From: Legionella sainthelensi
GTDB taxonomy: Bacteria; Pseudomonadota; Gammaproteobacteria; Legionellales; Legionellaceae
DNA length: 64,000 nucleotides
Direction of reading: 5' to 3'
Assembly: GCF_900637685.1 (NCBI RefSeq)
Contig: NZ_LR134388.1
Span: 3,871,001-3,935,000, forward strand
Part shown: positions 27,119 to 35,630 of the stretch, one piece after another
Layout: every line of letters begins with the position of its first letter
Numbering within the stretch: the first letter of the stretch is position 1
Position numbers and translations under genes: made by a program
Notes under the pieces: model-generated
Seen by the model: the letters and a program-made list of their open reading frames with translations, nothing else
The model's database searches: none
Told to the model about the DNA's origin: nothing

Positions 27119-28171
27119 ATGAGTTATTCACTATCTGATATAGCAAATAAGGTACATGGGATAGTCATTGGTGATGACTCGATAAGAATTTCTTTCCTAT
27201 CACCTATCGATGAAATTGCTCCTGGAAGCTTGGTATTTGCCGATAGTATTGAAAATGTAAAAAAGGCAGAAGCATCACAAGCAGCTGCTATACTTGTAAA
27301 TCAGCAGGTTTCGAGTTCTAACAAACCCTTAATCCAAGTAAAACATCCATTCAATGCCTTTATCGCTTTAATACAACAATTTAATCCTCCCCCAAAAATC
27401 ATTCCGAACATTCATCCTACTGCAGTTATTGGAGAAGGAGTTCAATTAGGGAATGAGGTATTTATAGGTCCTTATGTAGTGATCGAGGCCGGAAGCATTA
27501 TAGGAAATCATTGTGTATTGAAAAGTCATATTCATGTTGGGCATCAGGTGATCCTAGGTGATCATACTACTATTCATCCGCACGTAACTATCTATGATAA
27601 GTGTCGAATTGGTTCCAGGGTAACCATTCATGCCTCTACTGTTATCGGTTCTGATGGTTTTGGTTATACCTTTATTGATGGCAAACACCAAAAAGTTCCC
27701 CATGTTGGGCATGTGATTATCGAAGATGATGTAGAAATAGGCGCAAATACAGCTATAGATCGCGCCACAATAGGTTCAACCGTTATTGGCGAGGGAACTA
27801 AAATTGATAACCTGGTCCAAGTAGCGCACTCCGTTAAATTAGGGAAACACAATATCCTTTGCGGATTTACTGGTATCGCTGGAAGCACGATCTCTGGTAA
27901 TAATGTAATTTTTGCTGCAAATGTTGGTGTCAGTGACCATGTACGTATTGATAATGGTGTGATACTAGGCGCACGGACCGGTGTGCCGCCAAACAAGCAT
28001 CTAAAAGAAGGAAATATTTATTTGGGAAACCCTGCTCGTCCCAAAGATCTTGCAATTCAACATGAACTTGGTGTTAATCGAATTCCCTTGATGCGTAAAA
28101 ACATCAAAGCGCTTTCAGAACAAGTTGATTTGTTGAAAAAGCAACTGTTAGCTAAAGAAGAGGCAGAGTAA
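27119..28171 (+). CDS. lpxD: UDP-3-O-acylglucosamine N-acyltransferase
   Basis: Adds the second acyl chain to UDP-3-O-acylglucosamine in lipid A synthesis. The 350-residue protein has the N-terminal uridine-binding domain ([10 protein letters not shown] start), then a left-handed beta-helix of hexapeptide repeats (about 95-300: [17 protein letters not shown], and so on). The catalytic histidine lies in [11 protein letters not shown], and a C-terminal helix ([14 protein letters not shown]) follows. It is not in the usual bamA-lpxD-fabZ-lpxA cluster but two bases before polA. This suggests a second lpxD copy, as known in Legionella. Confidence 0.92.
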   Translation: MSYSLSDIANKVHGIVIGDDSIRISFLSPIDEIAPGSLVFADSIENVKKAEASQAAAILVNQQVSSSNKPLIQVKHPFNAFIALIQQFNPPPKIIPNIHPTAVIGEGVQLGNEVFIGPYVVIEAGSIIGNHCVLKSHIHVGHQVILGDHTTIHPHVTIYDKCRIGSRVTIHASTVIGSDGFGYTFIDGKHQKVPHVGHVIIEDDVEIGANTAIDRATIGSTVIGEGTKIDNLVQVAHSVKLGKHNILCGFTGIAGSTISGNNVIFAANVGVSDHVRIDNGVILGARTGVPPNKHLKEGNIYLGNPARPKDLAIQHELGVNRIPLMRKNIKALSEQVDLLKKQLLAKEEAE

Positions 28172-28173
28172 CT

Positions 28174-30858
28174 ATGACATCCTCCCCATTGATTTTGGTT
28201 GATGGCTCATCCTATTTTTTCCGTGCATTTCATGCGCTTCCTCCTTTGACCAACTCAAAGGGCCAGCCTACAGGAGCAGTCTATGGGGTAGTCAATATGA
28301 TTAAAAAACTCATTAAAGATTATCAACCAGAGGAATTGGCTGTGGTCTTTGATGCAAAAGGAAAAACATTCCGCGATGAGTGGTATCCTGAGTACAAAGC
28401 ACACAGACCCCCCATGCCGCAAGAGCTTAGCTCTCAATTTGCCCCCTTAGTCGAATTATTAGAAGCCATGGGAATTCCTGTTCTAATTATTGAAGGTGTT
28501 GAAGCAGACGATGTAATTGGCACTTTAGCAATACAAGCGACCGAACAAGGTGTACCCGTTGTTATTTCTACGGGCGATAAAGATATGGCCCAACTTGTCA
28601 ACGAACATATTTCATTAATTAACACCATGAATAATTCGGCTATGGACATTGCGGGGGTCAAAGAAAAATTTGGCGTCACGCCCAATCAAGTTATTGATTA
28701 TTTAACCCTCATTGGGGATAGTGTCGATAATGTTCCAGGAGTAACCAAATGCGGCCCTAAAACAGCAGTTAAATGGCTCACAGAATACCAAACCCTTGAT
28801 AATCTAATTCAAAATGCCAATCAAATCGGGGGCAAAATCGGGGACTATTTACGTGCAAGCATACCTCAGCTCCCCCTATCTAAACAATTAGTCACTATTA
28901 AAACAGATGTAAGTTTACCTTTAGGCTGGGGTGAGTTGAAACCTAATGCAATGAATAAAGAACGTGTAATTGCATTAATGCGGGAGTTAGAGTTCAAAAA
29001 CTGGCTAAAAGAGCTCTTAAGTGACGAAGAATCATATGATCACAACGCAAAACAAGTACAAGCATCATTTGAATTAATTACAACGAATCAACAGTTAAGC
29101 CATTGGTTAAACCAATTAGAACAATGTGACGTATTTTGCATTGATACAGAGACTACAAGCCTTGATATCATGATGGCAGAAGTTGTAGGAGTTTCATTAG
29201 CAATTGAGGAAGGTAAAGCAGCGTATATTCCATTTACTCATACTGATGGCAGTCCTCAGCTGCTGCGTGAAGAGGTATTAACCGCTTTAAAACCCATTTT
29301 GGAAAACCCTACCATAAAAAAAATCGGCCAAAATCTTAAATACGACTATTCTGTTTTGAAAAATCATGACATTACGTTAAAAGGGATTAATTACGACACC
29401 ATGTTAGAATCCTATGTCCTCAACAGTGGTTCGGGTCGTCATGATATGGATTCCCTTGCTTTAAAATATTTAGGGCATAAAACAATAAGTTATGAAGAAA
29501 TTGCAGGCAAAGGAGTCAAACAGCTTCGTTTTGACCAAATCCCTGTGGATAAAGCAGGGGCTTATGCAGCAGAAGATGCAGACATTACGTTGCAACTCCA
29601 TCATAAACTCTATCCATTGATTCCAGAGTCAGTACACAATGTTTTTGCCAATATTGAAATGCCATTAGTGACAGTACTTGCAGATATGGAACGAATTGGA
29701 GTTCTTATAGACTCCACAACCCTAAATCAACATGGAGAGCGCTTAAAAGAACGCATCAAAACCTTAGAAGAAGAAGCCTTGCATCTAGCAGGCAAGCCCT
29801 TTAATTTAAATTCACCCAAACAATTACAAGAAATTCTTTTTGATTCGCATAAATTGCCTATTATTGCCAAAACACCTACTGGACAACCATCAACAGCAGA
29901 ATCAGTATTACAAGAATTAGCGTATGATTATCGTCTTGCTGCTGTCATTCTTGAGTACCGGAGTTTAACCAAGTTAGTTTCTACATATATTGATGCCTTA
30001 CCTAAAAAAATTAACCCCAAAACAAATAGAGTGCATACTTCCTATAACCAAGCGGTCACAGCCACAGGTAGACTCTCTTCCAGCGAACCCAACCTGCAAA
30101 ACATTCCTATACGCAGTGAAGAAGGAAGGCTAATTCGCACTGCATTCATCGCACCTAAAGATAATATTATTCTTGCGGCGGACTACTCCCAAATTGAATT
30201 ACGTATCATGGCGCATTTGTCACAAGATGAGAGTCTGCTCAAAGCATTTGCTAACGGCTGGGATGTTCATGCAGCAACTGCGAGCGAAATTTTTCAAATA
30301 CCTTTAGAAGAAATAAACAATGAACAACGTCGCCGAGCCAAGGCCATCAATTTTGGTTTAATTTATGGAATGTCTTCTTTTGGTTTAGCGAAACAAATTG
30401 GGGTAGAGCGTCAAGATGCACAACATTATATTGACACCTATTTTCAGCGTTATCCTAAAGTATTGGAATACATGAATCGCACTCGTCACCAAGCACATCA
30501 TCAAGGTTATGTAGAAACATTATTTGGCAGACGCTTATATTTACCTGAAATCAATGCACGTAATTTAATGCGGCAAAAAGCTGCGGAACGAACTGCTATT
30601 AATGCCCCCATGCAAGGAACTGCCGCAGATATTATAAAAAATGCCATGATTTGTATTGCAAAATGGCAAAATTCTCATGAAAAACCTCCAGCAAGAATGA
30701 TCATGCAGGTACATGATGAATTGGTTTTTGAGGTTAACAAAAATGCAATCGAATCAAGTAAAGAAATAATTCGTGAATTGATGGAGCAAACCGTTACACT
30801 TTCTGTTCCACTTGTAGTTTCTATTGGTACAGGTGCCAATTGGGATGCAGCTCATTAG
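28174..30858 (+). CDS. polA: DNA polymerase I
   Basis: Gap-filling and repair polymerase of 894 residues. The 5'-3' exonuclease domain is about 1-290 (LVDGSSYFFRAFHALP, VEADDVIGTLA, GDSVDNVPGV). The 3'-5' proofreading domain is about 305-490, with active-site residues in FCIDTETTS, GQNLKYDYSVL and YAAEDADIT, so proofreading appears intact. The polymerase domain has TGRLSSSEPNLQNIP, AADYSQIELRIMAHLS, the KAINFGLIYGMSSFGLA fingers helix and VHDELVFEV. It starts two bases after lpxD, with a GAGG inside the lpxD end, so translation is probably coupled. Confidence 0.97.
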   Translation: MTSSPLILVDGSSYFFRAFHALPPLTNSKGQPTGAVYGVVNMIKKLIKDYQPEELAVVFDAKGKTFRDEWYPEYKAHRPPMPQELSSQFAPLVELLEAMGIPVLIIEGVEADDVIGTLAIQATEQGVPVVISTGDKDMAQLVNEHISLINTMNNSAMDIAGVKEKFGVTPNQVIDYLTLIGDSVDNVPGVTKCGPKTAVKWLTEYQTLDNLIQNANQIGGKIGDYLRASIPQLPLSKQLVTIKTDVSLPLGWGELKPNAMNKERVIALMRELEFKNWLKELLSDEESYDHNAKQVQASFELITTNQQLSHWLNQLEQCDVFCIDTETTSLDIMMAEVVGVSLAIEEGKAAYIPFTHTDGSPQLLREEVLTALKPILENPTIKKIGQNLKYDYSVLKNHDITLKGINYDTMLESYVLNSGSGRHDMDSLALKYLGHKTISYEEIAGKGVKQLRFDQIPVDKAGAYAAEDADITLQLHHKLYPLIPESVHNVFANIEMPLVTVLADMERIGVLIDSTTLNQHGERLKERIKTLEEEALHLAGKPFNLNSPKQLQEILFDSHKLPIIAKTPTGQPSTAESVLQELAYDYRLAAVILEYRSLTKLVSTYIDALPKKINPKTNRVHTSYNQAVTATGRLSSSEPNLQNIPIRSEEGRLIRTAFIAPKDNIILAADYSQIELRIMAHLSQDESLLKAFANGWDVHAATASEIFQIPLEEINNEQRRRAKAINFGLIYGMSSFGLAKQIGVERQDAQHYIDTYFQRYPKVLEYMNRTRHQAHHQGYVETLFGRRLYLPEINARNLMRQKAAERTAINAPMQGTAADIIKNAMICIAKWQNSHEKPPARMIMQVHDELVFEVNKNAIESSKEIIRELMEQTVTLSVPLVVSIGTGANWDAAH

Positions 30859-30876
30859 ATCCATATTCGTCTCACT

Positions 30877-30904
30877 GGGCACTCTTATGCGTGTTGAGTT
30901 GCCC
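30877..30904. terminator. Possible shared hairpin terminator
   Basis: GGGCACTC pairs with GAGTTGCCC (one bulged T) around a 12-base loop between the convergent polA and response-regulator genes. It overlaps the regulator's stop codon and lacks a good T run, so the call is tentative. Confidence 0.3.
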
Positions 30905-31292
30905 AATAAATATTTAATGCATCACCGTACTCAAGAGGTTTAATAATTTGACCTCTAACATTTAAGTCTTTGGTTGCAAGTTTATCTTTTGTAGTATAAG
31001 CATTGGTTACAATAAATACTTCTACAAAAGCTAATGAAGGCTCTTGACGTATTATCTTAAGCAAATCGATCCCATTTACTTTAGGGATATTAATATCGAG
31101 CAGAATCACCTTAGGGTATATTTTTTTTTCTCCTTCATGACCAAATAATTTATTTAATGCTTCCTGTCCATTAGAAGCAATTTCAATAGCGCAGGATTCT
31201 TTAACTTTTTTGAATAGGCGTTTTGCACCCTGGACATCAACAACATCATCCTCCACATATAAAATATCGACCGCATTTTCTTGGGGTTTCAT
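30885..31292 (-). CDS. Single-domain response regulator (Rcp1-like)
   Basis: A 135-residue receiver domain without an output domain. It has the acidic cluster E14/D15/D16, phospho-acceptor D66 in ILLDINIPKVNG, a threonine in VTNAYT and lysine in IIKPLEY. ATG 31292 follows AGGAGG, which decides the start. The extended loop before the phosphorylated strand (HEGEKKIYP) is typical of phytochrome-partner Rcp1-type regulators. It is close in sequence to the regulator encoded divergently at 31631. The kinase at 32292-33539 is its likely partner. Confidence 0.88.
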   Translation of the reverse strand: MKPQENAVDILYVEDDVVDVQGAKRLFKKVKESCAIEIASNGQEALNKLFGHEGEKKIYPKVILLDINIPKVNGIDLLKIIRQEPSLAFVEVFIVTNAYTTKDKLATKDLNVRGQIIKPLEYGDALNIYWATQHA

Positions 31293-31630
31293 AATCGTCC
31301 TCCTGTTGCCCTTTTCCAATATTCAAATTGCCCCTAAGCCAAATAATAATTTAGGGTTGTTGACGATTCTCATGCTCCTCCTATGCCCCACGCGCTAAGC
31401 AGATCCATAGGAATGAATCAATTTGACCCTAGTTAGGTTCTTACAAAGCTGGATGTTGCGCATTAACGCCACATGTAGACATTTGGGAACCCATTGTCAA
31501 CAGACTTCAGAAAAATATCTAAAAACCGGAGTCAATAATGACTCTCCTTATAATTATAGTATTGCTTACATCCATAATGACTATTTTATTGCCTATAATT
31601 ATATATAAATAGAACACTGAGGGATCGACT
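31293..31630. other. Intergenic region between divergent response regulators
   Basis: A TATAAT at 31594-31599, about 30 bases before the rightward regulator, is the only promoter-like element seen. A weak stem CCCTAA/TTAGGG lies near 31334-31355. The 61-62 codon frames here lack ribosome sites and are not called. Confidence 0.35.
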
Positions 31631-32080
31631 ATGTTTCAATTTGATCAATCAATCAACTTAATGCTAGTAGATGATGATGAAGTTGATATCCAAGACATAC
31701 AAAGAACATTTCAAAAATATAATATTAATAATCCGCTTCACATAGCCACTAATGGCTTAGATGCATTGAATATGTTATTGGGGAAAGCAGGCGAACAAAA
31801 ACTGCACCCCACACCAAGAATAATTATTTTAGATATCAATATGCCTAAAATGAATGGTATAGAATTTATGAAAACCATCCGCTCGAATAATAAATTAAAA
31901 TCGTTGCTGATTTTTATTCTTACGACTTCAAATAATGAGCAGGATAAGATAGACGCCTATAATTTAAATGTTGCCGGATATATCATAAAACCGTTCCAGT
32001 TTTCCGATTTTAAAGAAGTAGTGAGTGCCTTACATCACTATTGGAATCTCCTGGAATTTCCACATGATAATCATAATTAA
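31631..32080 (+). CDS. Single-domain response regulator (Rcp1-like)
   Basis: A 149-residue stand-alone receiver. The acidic triplet is in LVDDDEVDI, phospho-acceptor is D68 in IILDINMPKMNG, and the conserved T/K are in LTTSNNEQ and IIKPFQF. GAGGGATC precedes ATG 31631. With its divergent neighbour (30885-31292) it shares the long KxGEQKLHPTPR-type loop, suggesting duplication. Lacking an output domain, it must act by protein contact or as a phosphate relay or sink. Confidence 0.9.
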   Translation: MFQFDQSINLMLVDDDEVDIQDIQRTFQKYNINNPLHIATNGLDALNMLLGKAGEQKLHPTPRIIILDINMPKMNGIEFMKTIRSNNKLKSLLIFILTTSNNEQDKIDAYNLNVAGYIIKPFQFSDFKEVVSALHHYWNLLEFPHDNHN

Positions 32081-32291
32081 TCAAAATTCAACATACAAGG
32101 CGCAGGGATTTTTTACCCAACTATAGGTTTTATAGAGACATTTTCATATAGGCATCTCATCATTTTCAGCAAAAGTGTAAGGTCTAAAAATGATGAACTT
32201 TGCTGTAATTTTCATCTTGTGCAGTGCTATTTAATAAGTAGATACGATTAAGTATTCATGCCTCCTGCGTTGAATACAGTAAGTTGCATAC

Positions 32292-33539
32292 CTAACTATC
32301 AACTATGTTTTTTTTAATACATTTGGGCCACGTAAAGGACATGATAGTCCCATGGCCTACGTGAGATTGAACCATTACTTTTCCACCTTGAGACTCCACA
32401 ATTTTCTTTACGATACTTAAACCAATTCCTGTGGCTTCTAATTCATCTCGAGATTTAAGCGTTTGGAAAACGACAAAAATTTTATCAAAAAATTCAGGAT
32501 CAATTCCAGGGCCATCGTCTTTCACTGTAAAAAGATAAAATGAACCTAAAGTATCAATATCAATCGAGATAGATCCGTTTTTTTGATGATGATGTTTGAT
32601 ACTGTTGCCAATTAAATTGGAAAGTACCTGAATCAATGGGGTTTTCGCTGTTTCAAAAATAGGGAAGTTTTTCGGATATTTAATCTTAAATCGATTATCA
32701 GGATTAAGACTATCAATGATATCCTTTAGAATTTCCTGGGTATCAACGATTTCAATATTTAAATCGACTCTGCCAGCCCGTGAATATTGCAATATTCCAT
32801 CGATTAAATTGGCAAGACGAATTGAACGTTTGCGTAACAACATCAGGTTCTCTTTGGATTTCTCATCGAGTTTATCTTTATTATCTTCCTCAATCCAACA
32901 AGCCAATCGTTGTATTGCTCGCAAGGGTGCTTTTAAATCATGTGACGTAATGTAAGCGAATTGTTCTAACTCCTCATTACTCTTGATAAGTTCATTTTCA
33001 ATTCGTTTGGCTTCAGTAATATCCTTGGAAATCATCGCATAACCAATCGGCGTATTCTCATCATCTCGCCGTATGGATAACGTAACAAACGCCGTGAAGC
33101 GTGATCCATCCTTACGAACACGTTCAAAAATACCTTCTGCCTTTCCTTGTTCGAAGGCTGTTTGCATAAACTTTTGCGCCGCTCCCGACTCTATGTCATC
33201 CGCTGTATGTAACATGAGAATATTTTTCTTGTTGATCATCTCATCTGCTTGATAACCATAATTACTTCGAGCGCCTTCATTCCATAATAGAATTGTCCCA
33301 TTGAGATCTGTGCCCACAATAGAATATTCAATAGCACTTTCCAAAATACTTTGCAGGATACTTTTTGTATAATGAGCTTCTGCTTTAAACATTTGTTCCT
33401 CTAATTCAAGGACGCTTTTTCTTTTTTTAGCGTTACATTTTTTTCTCTTATATGATTTTCCATTTGAAGCGTATTGGACATTCATTTCTTGATTATTTTG
33501 ATCTTTCTGCATTTCAAAATTTAATCGATTATATTCCAT
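32292..33539 (-). CDS. PAS-domain sensor histidine kinase
   Basis: A 415-residue kinase with no membrane segment. A basic N-terminus is followed by a PAS domain with PAC motif (about 65-175, ending ISKDITEAKRIENEL). The HisKA domain has phospho-acceptor H200 in ITSHDLKAPLRAIQ. The ATPase domain has N box N308 (LSNLIGNSIKHH), DDGPGI (341-346) and TGIGLSIV (370-377). The HDLKAPLR form is typical of phytochrome-like/bacteriophytochrome kinases that pair with Rcp1-type regulators, three of which flank it. The PAS ligand is unknown; no GAF or PHY domain is present. Confidence 0.9.
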   Translation of the reverse strand: MEYNRLNFEMQKDQNNQEMNVQYASNGKSYKRKKCNAKKRKSVLELEEQMFKAEAHYTKSILQSILESAIEYSIVGTDLNGTILLWNEGARSNYGYQADEMINKKNILMLHTADDIESGAAQKFMQTAFEQGKAEGIFERVRKDGSRFTAFVTLSIRRDDENTPIGYAMISKDITEAKRIENELIKSNEELEQFAYITSHDLKAPLRAIQRLACWIEEDNKDKLDEKSKENLMLLRKRSIRLANLIDGILQYSRAGRVDLNIEIVDTQEILKDIIDSLNPDNRFKIKYPKNFPIFETAKTPLIQVLSNLIGNSIKHHHQKNGSISIDIDTLGSFYLFTVKDDGPGIDPEFFDKIFVVFQTLKSRDELEATGIGLSIVKKIVESQGGKVMVQSHVGHGTIMSFTWPKCIKKNIVDS

Positions 33540-33657
33540 TATATTTTCTTCCCAAAAATTGGACTTTTCTGTTGAGCGATAAATAGCTTATATAATAATT
33601 ATAGCTCAGAGTTACTTATAACTTTCTGATTCAGTATATACATAAGCATTTAATTTT

Positions 33658-34131
33658 TTAAATGCAATCCATACGATAATTGGTATGACGTTGGGTACCT
33701 AGTGCATGAGTGAATGGTTGGGCTATTTTTCCAGTTAATTCATCAAAGTAATAATCGACCGTGTTACGGATATCGTTGGAACTAACCGTTTTAGACCAAA
33801 TGTTGTGTTCATTAACTATACGGTTATTTTGAATAAAAACTTTAGTAAAAGCGCCGCGCATAAACTCGGAGTCTGACCAAGCTATAAGAGGTAGTTGAGG
33901 ATGTTTTTGTAAAAGAATTGCAGCAAGCTGCGGACCATGAGTAGATAATTCATTGAGTAAATTCAACTCACCATCAAGGATAACCAGATCGGGCACGTGA
34001 TGTTCTATAGCCGATAAAGCATCTTGGCTATTATTTTCTACAGTTACTGAAACTGAAGGAATAACTGTCTCTAATATTCGAGACAAACAAAATGCATTAA
34101 ACGCATTATCTTCAATAATTAATACATTCAT
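33658..34131 (-). CDS. Single-domain response regulator, divergent
   Basis: A 157-residue receiver protein with acidic E7/D8, phospho-acceptor D53 in VILDGELNLL, and a C-terminal tail of about 35 residues without a known fold. ATG 34131 is chosen over a GTG one codon upstream; GGGAG lies 10 bases before. It is upstream of and in the same direction as the PAS kinase with a 118-bp gap. The conserved proline after the acceptor loop is missing (GELNLL instead of xMPxx), so it may be less readily phosphorylated. Confidence 0.75.
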   Translation of the reverse strand: MNVLIIEDNAFNAFCLSRILETVIPSVSVTVENNSQDALSAIEHHVPDLVILDGELNLLNELSTHGPQLAAILLQKHPQLPLIAWSDSEFMRGAFTKVFIQNNRIVNEHNIWSKTVSSNDIRNTVDYYFDELTGKIAQPFTHALGTQRHTNYRMDCI

Positions 34132-34392
34132 CACGTCAAGACTCCCTGTTAGTTGCGGTTAAGTATAAAGATCAAACCTTAAGGAACACTTAAGAAACAG
34201 TAAATTTTTATGTTCTTTTTGCGTCCTCAACCAAAATTTTTTTCTCTGATTTAATCCTATTTAAAGACCAGGGATAATGAAGATTATCTTGAAATGATGG
34301 AAAAATTTCAACCATATAATACAATAAAAATACTTAGTGGATATTTATTTTCGGAATAATTATAAATTCGGGATACATCATGGAGGATATAA

Positions 34393-34890
34393 ATGAGAAT
34401 TTGGCGCTTGATGTCAGTTGGAGGAGTATTGCTCCTTTTTTTAAATCAGACTAACGCACTCACTAATAATAATATTCTTGTCAATTTTTCTCAACTCGTT
34501 CAAGCTATCGAAAATGGTGACAATGTCCGGGCGATTATTCATTTTGACCATTGTGTTGTAAAAGAATCGGCCATTCAAACTCAACTAGAAAAAAGATTAG
34601 CGGGAGCGACAACTCGGTTTAACTTTACCCACTATTTTCATGCCCAAGAGAACATTAATGATCAGTTAATAGACACAGTGACCACGTCTATGAAAATTTT
34701 TATAGAGCACCCTTCAGGAGAACTCTTAACATTTTCTGGTCGTTTACGTGTTTTTGAGGATAACACCGCAACACTGCATTTGGATTTCTTTAATCCTCTT
34801 TTGCATAAGCACCAATTGGTTCTTGACTGGCTTTGTACTATCAGTGACGGCCAGGATGATAATGGTTTAGTATTATTCAATTTTTTTTAG
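34393..34890 (+). CDS. VirK family protein
   Basis: A 165-residue protein with a signal peptide (MRIWRLMSVGGVLLLFLNQTNA). The mature part matches the VirK family: FSQLVQAIENGDNVRAIIHFDHCVV with the DHC motif, and a C-terminal segment ending in a second cysteine (LDWLCTISDG). VirK proteins were first named in Agrobacterium; their biochemical function is not established, and several Legionella carry paralogues. GGAGGATATAA precedes ATG 34393. The gene is alone, with no nearby hairpin within the 3' 100 bases. Confidence 0.78.
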   Translation: MRIWRLMSVGGVLLLFLNQTNALTNNNILVNFSQLVQAIENGDNVRAIIHFDHCVVKESAIQTQLEKRLAGATTRFNFTHYFHAQENINDQLIDTVTTSMKIFIEHPSGELLTFSGRLRVFEDNTATLHLDFFNPLLHKHQLVLDWLCTISDGQDDNGLVLFNFF

Positions 34891-35064
34891 AGCTTAGATA
34901 GATTTCTCATGCTGCCAATCTCATTGTGGGCAAATTGATGCAGTAGATCGTAATTAAACAATTAAAAACACAATTTAAACAAAATGCATCATCAGGATCG
35001 GGCATGAAGAGAACATGGGGAAATGAAATTATCTTTCCCCTTCACCTATTTTCACAAGAATCAT

Positions 35065-35119
35065 GTTGGCTTTGAAAGTCCCCCAAAGTCTCGATACATA
35101 GATCAGACTTTAAGCCAAC
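35065..35119. other. Long imperfect hairpin in a gene-free region
   Basis: GTTGGCTT (35065-35072) pairs with AAGCCAAC (35112-35119), and inside it AAAGTCT (35085-35091) pairs with AGACTTT (35105-35111). The 3' arms are contiguous, making a 15-bp helix interrupted on one side by a 12-base bulge that carries a run of five C. A smaller stem GGGGAAA/TTTCCCC lies just upstream (35017-35040). No promoter or terminator was seen, so an RNA role is only possible. Confidence 0.4.
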
Positions 35120-35153
35120 CAGCAAAAACCACTCAGATTAAAGAGAAACCAAT

Positions 35154-35300
35154 TTAGTGTCCACCGCCGCCACCTTCACCACCATAACCTTTCGCATTAT
35201 CAGGTAGCGTCTGATTCATTGCACAAGAACTAATAAATGGGGAAATTCCTATAAGACAACTAATAAGAATCATTCTTTTTAAAAATTTGATTATTTCCAT
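35154..35300 (-). CDS. Small glycine-rich lipoprotein
   Basis: A 48-residue frame with a well-placed ribosome site (AAGGA, 6 bases before ATG 35300). It begins with a lipoprotein signal: charged MEIIKFLKR, a hydrophobic stretch, and lipobox ISSC with C26. The mature peptide would be only 23 residues, ending in a GGEGGGGGH tail. It resembles short enterobacterial-type or entericidin-like lipoproteins in size only; the family is not recognised. The signal, lipobox and ribosome site together make it likely to be real. Confidence 0.6.
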   Translation of the reverse strand: MEIIKFLKRMILISCLIGISPFISSCAMNQTLPDNAKGYGGEGGGGGH

Positions 35301-35442
35301 TATATTCCTTATTTAACGTGAGTTCGACGTCAAAACATTTTCATACATGAACATCTCTAAACGAACGTTTTCCCATCAAACTTGTCCTCCAACTAAAGCG
35401 AAAATACCTAACATTTATATGGGTCCAGCTTTAAATAAAATC

Positions 35443-35482
35443 AGTTCGATATAAAAATAACGTTGATTTTTTATATCGAACT
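35443..35482. repeat. Perfect 15-bp inverted repeat
   Basis: AGTTCGATATAAAAA (35443-35457) is perfectly repeated in inverse at 35468-35482 around a 10-base spacer. The A and T runs next to the spacer do not give a standard terminator. It lies 150 bases downstream of the nucleotidase gene and could be a protein-binding site, a processing hairpin or a small repeat element. Confidence 0.6.
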
Positions 35483-35630
35483 CACACTATTTAGCATATA
35501 TCCCTATAGATATATTACTTAAACTAAATTTTAAAGTGCAATCGCTTTAAAAATAGTGATAGCAGAATGAATTCCAAAGATAAATTCATCGGCATTAAAA
35601 CATACTCTAACTTTCATCATCATAATTAAT

